The position numbers and the translations under genes are program-made. Below, piece after piece: positions 21,244-28,871 of a DNA stretch of 34,581 nucleotides. The notes below the pieces were generated by a model, which made no database searches, was not told where the DNA came from, and was given only the letters and a program-made list of their open reading frames with translations. The stretch comes from an uncultured Clostridia bacterium (GTDB lineage: Bacteria > Bacillota > Clostridia > Oscillospirales > Ruminococcaceae). Location of the stretch: contig CALXGR010000021.1 in the NCBI GenBank assembly GCA_944387885.1, positions 1-34,581 on the forward strand, read 5' to 3'. The first letter of the stretch is position 1. Every line of letters begins with the position of its first letter.

Positions 21244-22050
21244 TTATTCTTCGCCGCCCAGGGTACTGTTTTCGTCCAGCTGCTGCTGGAGGGCTCCCGT
21301 GGGGTCATATACCAGGTCAGCGGTGGTCTCCTGGCGGATGATATCCCCTTCCTCTGCCTTCCACTCGCTTTCCTCGATTCCGGTGAGATACCATTCACGG
21401 TCCAGGCCACGTTCGAAGATATAGTCCGCATACTTCTGGGGCTTGGACTGAGTAACGCCCTGGGTGATACCATCGCTGGTGTTGCTGATATATCCCACGC
21501 TTACCCGCAGCTTGCCATCCTTGTTCTGAAGCTGGACTACGCTGGGAGAGTAGCTGTTCTCGGTACTGGTAACGGGGATGAGATATCCCTGAAGGGCTTC
21601 GTCATAGACATATTCCAGGCCGAAGTCGTCGGTGAAGGTTTCATGGGTCAGCTGGACAGAAGGTCCGTAAAGCTTTGCTGCAAAGGCGCTCACGTCCACT
21701 CCGGGAAGGATAGCCCGTTCGTCCTCAGACCGTTCCAGGCTCTCCCACTGTCCCTTTTCAATCAGTTCAAAGATGGTGCCCCAGACGGAGGTCTGCTTGA
21801 TGAAGGAGTCGCTCACATTCTCCAAACCGTTGAAATACGCCGGGTCATACATGACCACGCTGCGAAGCAGACTCTCATACTCCTTCATTTTTTCGGTGGG
21901 GTCAGTCACCTTCTTGTAAATCCCCACTGCGGTATCGATCAGGTGCAGCATTCCCAGGAACACCATGATCACCACAATTATGCCCAGGAACTGACGGCGA
22001 CGGCGGCGCTGCCGGCGCTGATGTTCCTCTCTTGTAATCAATGTGGCCAT
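21244..22050 (-). CDS. Uncharacterised single-pass membrane protein
   Basis: 268 residues. A strongly basic N-terminal tail (REEHQRRQRRRRRQ) inside, one helix at about 21-43 (FLGIIVVIMVFLGMLHLIDTAVG), and ~225 residues outside. The outer part has an acidic helical start (TDPTEKMKEYESLLRSVVMYDPAYF) and a beta-rich end (SYSPSVVQLQNKDGKLRVSVGYIS). I do not recognise the domain. AAGGAGG is 6 bases before the ATG. It is a single-gene unit with its own promoter and a 135-base leader. Position beside polysaccharide genes may be coincidental. Confidence 0.82.
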   Translation of the reverse strand: MATLITREEHQRRQRRRRRQFLGIIVVIMVFLGMLHLIDTAVGIYKKVTDPTEKMKEYESLLRSVVMYDPAYFNGLENVSDSFIKQTSVWGTIFELIEKGQWESLERSEDERAILPGVDVSAFAAKLYGPSVQLTHETFTDDFGLEYVYDEALQGYLIPVTSTENSYSPSVVQLQNKDGKLRVSVGYISNTSDGITQGVTQSKPQKYADYIFERGLDREWYLTGIEESEWKAEEGDIIRQETTADLVYDPTGALQQQLDENSTLGGEE

Positions 22051-22187
22051 CTGAGACCTCCTTCTATCGTTCTGCGGGCCTGCCCGCTTTTATCTGCTGA
22101 AATCATGCCGGGCCGTCGGGATGCTCCTGCTTTCCCTCTCTTCCCTCTTTCCTCAAAAGGGAAAGGCCCACGCTACAACTCCTTACT

Positions 22188-22216
22188 ATTGTACCACAAA
22201 AGCCCTTCCGGTGCAA
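22188..22216 (-). promoter_or_regulatory. Promoter of the single-pass membrane protein gene
   Basis: On the - strand TTGCAC (22211-22216), 17 bases, TACAAT (22188-22193) with TG upstream (TGTGGTACAAT). The ~135-base leader contains the palindrome GCGGGC-AG-GCCCGC near 22075-22088 and is otherwise featureless. Confidence 0.75.
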
Positions 22217-22240
22217 TCGGTAGGTTTTTACAAAACTGAG

Positions 22241-22278
22241 AAAGGACCCCTGCTCCCGCCGGGAGACAGGGGTCCTTT
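22241..22278. terminator. Terminator after rfbB
   Basis: AAAGGACCCCTGCTCCC (22241-22257) pairs with GGGAGACAGGGGTCCTTT (22261-22278), one bulged base. Tails are TTATAC on + and CTCAGTTTTG on -, weaker than others here, but it is the only candidate end for the rfbADB unit. Confidence 0.75.
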
Positions 22279-22296
22279 TTATACAATCAGTATAAA

Positions 22297-23361
22297 TTAC
22301 TTATTTTTGTACATTTCTTCGTAGTACTTCTGGTAGTTGCCGCTGGTCACATTCTCCATCCATTCCTGGTGCTCCAGGTACCAGTCAATGGTCAGGACGA
22401 TTCCCTTCTCAAAGGGTGTCTCGGGGTACCAGCCCAGTTCGTCCTTGATCTTGGTGGGGTCAATGCCGTAACGGCGGTCATGGCCCAGACGGTCTGCCAC
22501 ATACTGAATCAGGCCCTCGTCAATGCCGTCGTCCTTGAGGCGGTCATGGAGCTGGGCAATGATAGTCTTTACAATGAAGATGTTGGGCCGCTCGTTGTGG
22601 CCACCCACATTGTACACTTCCCCGTCCCGGCCGCCGTTGGCTACCATGTCAATGGCCTTGCAGTGGTCCTCCACATACAGCCAGTCCCGGACATTCATGC
22701 CGTCCCCGTAAACAGGGAGCTTCTTGTGATTCTTCACATTGTTGATCATGAGAGGAATCAGCTTCTCAGGGAACTGATAGGGGCCGTAGTTGTTGGAGCA
22801 GCGGGTGATATTCACGGGCATACCATAGGTATCATGGTAGGCCATAACAAACATATCGGCGCTGGCCTTGCTGCTGGAGTAGGGGCTGTGGGGGCAGAGA
22901 GGGGTGGTCTCCATAAAGTAGCCATCCTCGCCCAGGGAGCCGTACACCTCGTCGGTGGATACCTGGCAGTACTTCTTGCCTTCTGCCCAGGTCTTGGTCT
23001 CGCTGTTGTACCAGGCGTTCTTGGCGCACTGGAGCAGGTTGACAGTACCCATCACGTTGGTCTCTACAAAAATCTCAGGGTTGGTGATGGAGCGGTCCAC
23101 ATGGCTCTCGGCGGCGAAGTTGATCACATAGTCGAAGTCATATTTCTCAAACAGGCTGGTGACCAGCTCCCGGTCACAGATGTCGCCCTGGACAAAGATA
23201 TGCCGGGGGTCACCCTCGCAGTCCTTCAGGTTTTCCAGATTTCCTGCATAGGTCAGCTTATCCAGGTTGACCAGCAGAATCTCGGGGTACTTCTTGAGCA
23301 TATAGTAAACAAAGTTGGTGCCAATGAATCCGGCACAGCCGGTAACAAGATATTTTTTCAT
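22297..23361 (-). CDS. rfbB: dTDP-glucose 4,6-dehydratase
   Basis: 354-residue short-chain dehydrogenase of the RmlB type; second step of dTDP-L-rhamnose synthesis, making dTDP-4-keto-6-deoxyglucose. NAD-binding GCAGFIG at 8-14, catalytic T136-D137-E138 in STDEVYG, and Y161-SSS-K165. NFAAESHVDRSI and RCSNNYGPYQFPEKLIPL are signature stretches. Normal length. The start is 3 bases after the rfbD stop. It is the last gene of rfbA-rfbD-rfbB. Confidence 0.97.
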   Translation of the reverse strand: MKKYLVTGCAGFIGTNFVYYMLKKYPEILLVNLDKLTYAGNLENLKDCEGDPRHIFVQGDICDRELVTSLFEKYDFDYVINFAAESHVDRSITNPEIFVETNVMGTVNLLQCAKNAWYNSETKTWAEGKKYCQVSTDEVYGSLGEDGYFMETTPLCPHSPYSSSKASADMFVMAYHDTYGMPVNITRCSNNYGPYQFPEKLIPLMINNVKNHKKLPVYGDGMNVRDWLYVEDHCKAIDMVANGGRDGEVYNVGGHNERPNIFIVKTIIAQLHDRLKDDGIDEGLIQYVADRLGHDRRYGIDPTKIKDELGWYPETPFEKGIVLTIDWYLEHQEWMENVTSGNYQKYYEEMYKNK

Positions 23362-23364
23362 GGT

Positions 23365-24267
23365 TCAATTACCGTCCCAATTCTCAAAAAATGTTTTCAG
23401 TGCTTCCTGCCAGGGGCGCATCTCATCCCCCACGGTCACCCGGAGCATCCGGTTTTCCAGTGCGCTCCAGGCCGGGCGGTCTGCGGTGGCCGGGTGTTTG
23501 GCGGCGTACTCGGCGCTGGTGCAGGGGGCCACAGTGGCCTGGACCCCGGACAGCCGAATGATCTCCGCCGCAAAATCATACCAGCTGCAGATCCCGGTTC
23601 CGGTGCAGTGGTAGGTGCCGTACTCGTGGCTTACGGCCAGTTTCAGAATATGATGGGCCAGGTCCACGGCGTTGGTGGGGTTGCCCAGCTGGTCGTTGAC
23701 CACTTCCAGATGACCGAACTTCTTTCCGGCGTCCACAATGGTTTTCACAAAGTTCTTGCCCTCACAGCCGTAAAGCCATGCAGTCCGCACGATCATGTGA
23801 CGAGGGCAGAACCGGGCCACATACTCCTCCCCCAGCAGCTTGGTAGAACCGTAAGCGCTTTTGGGGTTGGGCAGAGCGGTCTCGTCCAGAGGAACCCCTC
23901 CGTTGGGCTGGCCGCTGAACACATAGTCGGTGGACACATGGATCAGGCGGGCGCCCACCTTCCGGGCCGCCTGGGCCAAGTTCCGGGGTCCAATGGCGTT
24001 GGCCTTGAAGGCATCGTCGGTCTGCTTCTCGCAGCCGTCCACGTTGGTGAAGGCTGCACAGTTGATGATGGTGTGAGGCTTTTCCTTTTCAATAAAGGCA
24101 ATGGTCTGATCCCGGTCCGAAATATCCAGCTGGGGCAGATCCACCGCCACCACAGTGGCCCCCTGCAGACGGGCAGGGATAGGGCCCAGCTCACTGCGTC
24201 CGGCTGCCAGCTGCTTCTGCAGTTCCCGGCCCAGCTGACCATTGCACCCTGTAATCAAAATCTTCAT
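23365..24267 (-). CDS. rfbD: dTDP-4-dehydrorhamnose reductase
   Basis: 300 residues; last step of dTDP-L-rhamnose synthesis. GCNGQLG at 7-13 binds NAD(P)H, VSTDYVFSG at 111-119 and Y139-GST-K143 supply the catalytic residues, and ARFCPRHMIVRTAWLYG is family-typical. It lies 27 bases after rfbA and 3 before rfbB in one transcription unit. The order A-D-B with rfbC elsewhere is a split rml set. Confidence 0.96.
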   Translation of the reverse strand: MKILITGCNGQLGRELQKQLAAGRSELGPIPARLQGATVVAVDLPQLDISDRDQTIAFIEKEKPHTIINCAAFTNVDGCEKQTDDAFKANAIGPRNLAQAARKVGARLIHVSTDYVFSGQPNGGVPLDETALPNPKSAYGSTKLLGEEYVARFCPRHMIVRTAWLYGCEGKNFVKTIVDAGKKFGHLEVVNDQLGNPTNAVDLAHHILKLAVSHEYGTYHCTGTGICSWYDFAAEIIRLSGVQATVAPCTSAEYAAKHPATADRPAWSALENRMLRVTVGDEMRPWQEALKTFFENWDGN

Positions 24268-24294
24268 AAAACAGTGTTCCTTCTTCCCGGGCTA

Positions 24295-25179
24295 TCAGTA
24301 CTTTACCTTGTTGTCAGCTACATTTTTCAGATGCTGGCCATAGGGGCTCTTGCCGTACCGCTGAGCGCTCTCCAGCAGCTTTTCACGGGTGATCCAGCCA
24401 TACTTGTAAGCAATCTCCTCGGGAGCGCTGATCTTGATTCCCTGACGCTTTTCAATCATCTGGATAAAGTCGGCAGCTTCCACCAGGCTGTCCATGGTAC
24501 CGGTATCCAGCCAGGCAAAGCCCCGGCCCAGCAGCTTGACTCCCAGGGTTCCCTCCTGGAGATACATGTCGTTGAGGGTGGTGATCTCCAGCTCTCCACG
24601 GGCGCTGGGCTTCACCTGACCCGCCTTTGCAGAAACGCCTTTGGGGTAGAAGTAAAGGCCGGTAATGGCATAGTTGCTCTTGGGATTCTGAGGCTTTTCT
24701 TCCACGCTGACCACATTGCCGGCTTCGTCGAACTCCACGATTCCGAACCGTTCCGGGTCGTTGACGTAGTAACCGAAAACGGTGGCCTTACCGTTGACGG
24801 CGGCTTCGGCAGCGTCCTTGAGGATGCGGCTGAATCCGTTTCCGTAGAAGATGTTATCCCCCAGGATCATAGCGCAGGGCTCGTCTCCGATAAATTCCTC
24901 ACCCAGGATAAATGCCTGGGCCAGTCCGTCGGGGCTGGGCTGCACCTTATAGCTGAGGCGTACCCCATACTGGCTGCCATCCCCCAGAAGGTTCTCAAAC
25001 CGGGGAGTATCCTCCGGGGTGGAGATAATCAGGATATCCTGAATCCCTGCCAGCATAAGGGTGGACAAAGGATAGTAGATCATGGGTTTGTCATACACCG
25101 GCAGCAGCTGCTTGCTGGTGACCATGGTCAGAGGATACAGTCTGGTTCCGGCGCCGCCGGCCAAAATGATACCTTTCAT
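24295..25179 (-). CDS. rfbA: Glucose-1-phosphate thymidylyltransferase
   Basis: 294 residues; first step, glucose 1-phosphate plus dTTP to dTDP-glucose. The nucleotide-binding [11 protein letters not shown] (8-18) and lysine in [17 protein letters not shown] are intact, with [25 protein letters not shown] and the GDNIFYG metal site. AAAGGAGCTAAGCA precedes the ATG. It heads the unit; TATAGA with upstream TG (TGATATAGA, near 25211-25219 on -) is a possible -10. Confidence 0.97.
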   Translation of the reverse strand: MKGIILAGGAGTRLYPLTMVTSKQLLPVYDKPMIYYPLSTLMLAGIQDILIISTPEDTPRFENLLGDGSQYGVRLSYKVQPSPDGLAQAFILGEEFIGDEPCAMILGDNIFYGNGFSRILKDAAEAAVNGKATVFGYYVNDPERFGIVEFDEAGNVVSVEEKPQNPKSNYAITGLYFYPKGVSAKAGQVKPSARGELEITTLNDMYLQEGTLGVKLLGRGFAWLDTGTMDSLVEAADFIQMIEKRQGIKISAPEEIAYKYGWITREKLLESAQRYGKSPYGQHLKNVADNKVKY

Positions 25180-25299
25180 TGCTTAGCTCCTTTTCTGCGT
25201 TTTTATCTATATCATTGGGCTAAGTACCGCCCACCACTTACAATATAAAAGCCATTTTTCCCTAAAAAAGGGACAGTTTTACACAGATAATAGTATACA

Positions 25300-25333
25300 A
25301 TAAAAACCCGCCCGGGGCAACCCCCAGACGGGT
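25300..25333 (-). terminator. Terminator of the single-domain glycosyltransferase gene
   Basis: ACCCG...GGGG / CCCC...CGGGT (25306-25333) with two mismatches; on the - strand TTTTATT follows. The remaining 120 bases to rfbA hold only its promoter region and an AT-rich stretch. Confidence 0.75.
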
Positions 25334-25350
25334 GAAAGACTGGTTTTCGC

Positions 25351-26121
25351 TTAAAAAAGGGAGAATCCCCACTTTTTCCAGTACCGGAACATACTCTTGA
25401 GCTGCATTTTGAAATGGCTGGAATCCCGCATGGGGTTCCGGTGCCAGGCATGGACCGCCCGGAACTGAGGGACCAGGCAGACCTTCCCGTATTGCAGGGC
25501 TTTCTGTGTAATGTCAGCGTCCTCCACATACATGAAGTAGCCCTGGTCAAAGCCTCCCATCTTCCGGTAAACCTCGGTGCGGATGCAGAAAAAGCTGCCG
25601 GTGCAGAACTGAATTTCCTGAGGCTGGGTCAAGTCCCGGTCCTGCATGGTGTACCGCCGGTCAAACCAGGCCAAAGGCCCCGCATGGGAGAACTGACGAG
25701 CCAGCAGCCCCATGAAGTTGGGCTTGCGCCGGGGCAGGTGCTGAATCCTGCCATCCGGGAAATAAAGCTGGGGGGTGGCCATGACCACCTGAGGGTGAGC
25801 ATCCATCCATTGGGTCAGCTGGGACAGCACCGGGCTGTCCACCAGAATATCCGGGTTGAGGACAAAGTGATACCGGGAGTCCAGCAGGGGCAGGACTGCG
25901 TTATGGCCGCCTCCGAAGCCCAGGTTCTTTTCCAGGCAGATAAGCTTGACCCGGCCATCCCAGTTTTGTTCTGCCAGCCGGGCGGCAGTGTCGTCCGGGC
26001 TGTGGTTATCTACCAGATAGAGGAGGAAATCCTCCGGGGCGTGTGCCAGAATGCTGTTGACAGCGGCGATGATTTCATCTGCTCCCCCGTAAGCCACAAT
26101 GGTTGCGGTAATGGCCGCCAT
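25351..26121 (-). CDS. Family 2 glycosyltransferase (rhamnosyltransferase-like)
   Basis: 256 residues, GT-A fold: ITATIVAYGGADEIIAAVNSIL, LYLVDNHSPDDT, NLGFGGGHNAVL, the DxD equivalent NPDILVDS, and FCTGSFFCIRTEVYRKMGGFDQGYFMYVEDADIT, the string seen in bacterial rhamnosyltransferases of the WbbL/RfbF group. It probably transfers a sugar, likely rhamnose, to a growing surface glycan on the inner face of the membrane. Start at 26121 follows AAAGGGGAG; an upstream ATG at 26184 would include the promoter. It is a separate single-gene unit between the two rfb groups. Confidence 0.92.
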   Translation of the reverse strand: MAAITATIVAYGGADEIIAAVNSILAHAPEDFLLYLVDNHSPDDTAARLAEQNWDGRVKLICLEKNLGFGGGHNAVLPLLDSRYHFVLNPDILVDSPVLSQLTQWMDAHPQVVMATPQLYFPDGRIQHLPRRKPNFMGLLARQFSHAGPLAWFDRRYTMQDRDLTQPQEIQFCTGSFFCIRTEVYRKMGGFDQGYFMYVEDADITQKALQYGKVCLVPQFRAVHAWHRNPMRDSSHFKMQLKSMFRYWKKWGFSLF

Positions 26122-26155
26122 GGCAGATTCTCCCCTTTCCCTTTGTAATCGTTTT

Positions 26156-26184
26156 ATTTTACCACATCCGTCTCCAAAAGGCAA
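26156..26184 (-). promoter_or_regulatory. Promoter of the single-domain glycosyltransferase
   Basis: On the - strand TTGCCT (26179-26184), 17 bases, TAAAAT (26156-26161) with TG nearby (ATGTGGTAAAAT). Confidence 0.7.
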
Positions 26185-26201
26185 TTGTTCTCCCTTCGCC
26201 G

Positions 26202-26230
26202 TTGAATTTTCCCCTCAAATTTTTTATAAT
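26202..26230 (+). promoter_or_regulatory. Promoter of the DUF554 gene
   Basis: TTGAAT (26202-26207), 17 bases, TATAAT (26225-26230), divergent from the glycosyltransferase promoter 17 bases away. Confidence 0.8.
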
Positions 26231-26275
26231 AATATTCACGGCAAAGTGCGGTTTGCCAGGGAAAGGAAAGATAAT

Positions 26276-26983
26276 ATGGGTATTTTATTGGGAACGCTGG
26301 TCAACACCGCCACGGTGCTGCTGGGCAGCTCTGTGGGGCTGGTATTCAAACGGGGCATCCCCCAGCGGATGACCGACAACCTTATGAAGGGTCTGGGACT
26401 TTGCACCCTGTATCTGGGGGTAAACGGCGCTTTCCAGGGAGAGAACACCCTGGTTATGATTCTGAGTATGATCCTGGGCACCGTGATAGGAGAAGGGGTA
26501 GACATTGACCGCCATGTAAATGACTTTTTTCACAGGCTGGAAAAGAAGGTTTCCCTGCCCGGGCAGACCGGTCCCGGCGTTGCCGACGGCTTTATCAACG
26601 CCTGTCTCCTCTTCTGCATTGGCAGCATGACGGTAGTGGGTGCCCTCAATGCAGGGCTGCAGAATGACCAGACCATGCTTCTCACCAAAAGTATGCTGGA
26701 TTTATGCAGCAGCATGGTTTTTGCCAGCACCATGGGGATCGGGGTGCTTCTCAGTGCCGGATTTGTGCTGGTCTACCAGGGAGCCCTTACCCTTCTGGCC
26801 AGCCTGCTGGCCCCGGTCCTGACCACCTCGGTGATCGCAGAGATGACCTGCGTGGGCAGTCTCATCATCATTGGAACCGGCCTTAACCTTCTGGGTGTCA
26901 CCCGGCTGAAACTGATGAATTTTCTGCCGGCCATGTTCCTGCCTATCCTTCTCTGCCAGCTGAATTTTCTTTACATTGCCTGA
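26276..26983 (+). CDS. DUF554 family membrane protein (YdfK-like)
   Basis: 235 residues, about seven hydrophobic segments. MGILLGTLVNTATVLLGSSVG, GLCTLYLGVNGAF, MILSMILGTVIGE, CIGSMTVVGALNAGL and GSLIIIGTGLNLLGVTRLKLMNFLPAMFLPILL match DUF554, which is described as a putative membrane transporter; the substrate is unknown. AAAGGAAAG precedes the ATG at 26276. It is the only + strand gene within the 11-kb polysaccharide region and has its own promoter and terminator, so it is probably unrelated to it. Confidence 0.92.
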   Translation: MGILLGTLVNTATVLLGSSVGLVFKRGIPQRMTDNLMKGLGLCTLYLGVNGAFQGENTLVMILSMILGTVIGEGVDIDRHVNDFFHRLEKKVSLPGQTGPGVADGFINACLLFCIGSMTVVGALNAGLQNDQTMLLTKSMLDLCSSMVFASTMGIGVLLSAGFVLVYQGALTLLASLLAPVLTTSVIAEMTCVGSLIIIGTGLNLLGVTRLKLMNFLPAMFLPILLCQLNFLYIA

Positions 26984-26988
26984 GATAT

Positions 26989-27027
26989 AAAAACCCCGCT
27001 CCACCAAACCGGTGAAGCGGGGTTTTT
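26989..27027. terminator. Bidirectional terminator, DUF554 gene and glycosyltransferase unit
   Basis: AAAAACCCCGCT (26989-27000) / AGCGGGGTTTTT (27016-27027) with an inner CACC/GGTG stem; T runs on both strands. It ends the DUF554 gene and the five-gene unit rfbC to 27030. Confidence 0.95.
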
Positions 27028-27029
27028 GT

Positions 27030-28844
27030 TCAGATTTCCTGTAAGTTTCTCAGGTCGGGGCTTTCGCTGAAATCCTCCCGGTCCTTGGTCAGGCTGGGAT
27101 TGTAGAAGGGGTCGGCCAGGATACCCTCCCGGGTATGCTTGTCATACAGCCGCTTCCGCTCCCCGTTGAACCGTTCCAGCTTGGCCGGGTCTTTCTCGTC
27201 GCTGCCCCGGCTCTTGCTCTCGTAATGGTAGAGGGTAGCGTAGGGGGTCCAGACCACCCTGTATCCCGCATCCCGGATCCGGAGGCAGAAATCCACATCG
27301 TTGAAGGCCACGGTGAACTCCTCGTCCAGCCCGCCCATCTCATCGTAGACGGAAGCCTTCACCATAAGGCAGGCAGCGGTGACCCCGCTGAAATCCTGGA
27401 CGGTAGCGGCCCGGAACATATATCCGCTGCCTCCCCGCTTATGGTATTTGTGGCTGTGGCCTGCGTATCCTCCCAGTCCGGTGATGATACCCGCATGCTG
27501 GATGGTATCGTCGGGGTAATAGAGCATGGCCCCGCAGCACCCCACCCCGGGGCGGGAGGTCTGACGGACCATCTCGGTCAGCCAATCCGGATCGATGGCC
27601 TCCACATCATTGTTCAAAAGCAGGAGATATTCTCCCTTGGCTTCCTTCCGTCCAAAGTTGTTGATGGCACTGAAATTGAAGGGGCCCTCATAGTTGACCA
27701 CCCGGCAGTTGGGATAAACATCCTGCAGCTGGTGGTAATAGGCAAAGGTGAGGGGATCGGTGGAGTTGTTCTCAATAATGATCCCTTCCCAGTTTTTGTA
27801 ATTGGTATTGTCCCGAAGGGAATCCAGGCATTTTTTCAGTTCCCCGATATGGTCTTTGTTGGGGATCAGGATGGAAACCAGGGGTTCCTCCTCCAGTTCC
27901 CATACCACCCGGTAGGTGCTGGGGAAAAGCCCTTCTTCCACCCGGCCCTTCTGGCCGGTCCGTTCCAGATGGTCACTGATGGCTTTGATGGCGCTCTTGG
28001 TCACATATTCCTTGGCCGCCACTCCGCCGCTGGTGCTTCCCTCATGGACCCGCCAATAATAGAGAACATGGGGGATATGTACCGGAGCCTTTCCGCTGGC
28101 TTCAATGAGCCGGAGGAACAGGTCATGGTCCTGGCTGCCGTCACATTCCGGCCGCTCTCCCCCGATTTCCCGGAACAGGTCTGCCCGGAACACCGCCAGG
28201 TGGCAGATATAGTTGCAGCAGAGGAGATAGTCGTAGGCGTAATCCGGCTTGAAATGTCCCACCATAGGCTTTTGAATGCTGGTGGAGAAAAGGGCTTCAT
28301 CGCTGTAATAGAAGTCCCCGGGCCGGTCCTGGATGGCTTTCTGGACCATGTAAATGGCATGAGGTGCCAGAATATCATCATGGTCCGCCAGGGCCAGATA
28401 CTCTCCCCGGGCCAGCTGAGCGGCCTGGTTGGTATTCTCTGCGATTCCCTTATTTTCAATTCGGGTGTACCGGATCCGGCTGTCCTGGTAGCTTTTTACG
28501 ATTTCCTCCACCTGGGGGTGGTCCCGGTCGCTGGCATCCGCCAGGCAGAGCTCCCAGCAGGGGCTGGTCTGCCCTTCCAGGCTGTCCAGCAAATCCCGAA
28601 GGTAGTTTTCAGGGGTGTTGTAGAGGGGGACCAGCACACTGATAAGGGGAAGGGTCTCTCCCTTTGCCTTCTGCCGCTGAGCCTCCAGTACCTCCTTTTT
28701 AGGCAGATACCGGGCCCGCTTGCCCAGGAACCGGCGGCGGAAAAATCCCGCCCCCCGCTTGACCATGGTGGGCAGTCCCTCCTCCCGGGTAAGGGTAACG
28801 GCATACCCTCCCAGCTCCCGGATTCGTTTCAAATTTTGATTCAT
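27030..28844 (-). CDS. Two-domain family 2 glycosyltransferase
   Basis: 604 residues. A basic N-terminal region (to about 66), then two GT2 domains in tandem. Domain 1 begins ISVLVPLYNTPENYLRDLLDSLEGQ with its metal site in LALADHDDILAPHA. Domain 2 begins VSILIPNKDHIGELKKCLDSL with ENNSTDP, YEGPFNFSAINNFGRKEA and LLLLNNDVEAIDPDWL. No membrane helices. Such tandem enzymes often add two different sugars or linkages in one repeat. Adjacent to its paralogue (27 bases away) and the ABC exporter, so it probably builds the exported chain. Sugar and linkage are not predictable. Confidence 0.92.
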   Translation of the reverse strand: MNQNLKRIRELGGYAVTLTREEGLPTMVKRGAGFFRRRFLGKRARYLPKKEVLEAQRQKAKGETLPLISVLVPLYNTPENYLRDLLDSLEGQTSPCWELCLADASDRDHPQVEEIVKSYQDSRIRYTRIENKGIAENTNQAAQLARGEYLALADHDDILAPHAIYMVQKAIQDRPGDFYYSDEALFSTSIQKPMVGHFKPDYAYDYLLCCNYICHLAVFRADLFREIGGERPECDGSQDHDLFLRLIEASGKAPVHIPHVLYYWRVHEGSTSGGVAAKEYVTKSAIKAISDHLERTGQKGRVEEGLFPSTYRVVWELEEEPLVSILIPNKDHIGELKKCLDSLRDNTNYKNWEGIIIENNSTDPLTFAYYHQLQDVYPNCRVVNYEGPFNFSAINNFGRKEAKGEYLLLLNNDVEAIDPDWLTEMVRQTSRPGVGCCGAMLYYPDDTIQHAGIITGLGGYAGHSHKYHKRGGSGYMFRAATVQDFSGVTAACLMVKASVYDEMGGLDEEFTVAFNDVDFCLRIRDAGYRVVWTPYATLYHYESKSRGSDEKDPAKLERFNGERKRLYDKHTREGILADPFYNPSLTKDREDFSESPDLRNLQEI

Positions 28845-28871
28845 AGCGGCACAGTCCTTCCTCTTCCCCGG

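Noticed and set aside
22369..25248. Long + strand open frame (959 codons) opposite rfbB, rfbD and rfbA
   Set aside because: Antisense shadow of three secure genes, caused by their codon bias; no ribosome site, no family resemblance.
25262..25283. TCCCT-AAAAAA-AGGGA hairpin upstream of rfbA
   Set aside because: Short stem, no gene in the right orientation to be terminated, and no T run; probably chance.
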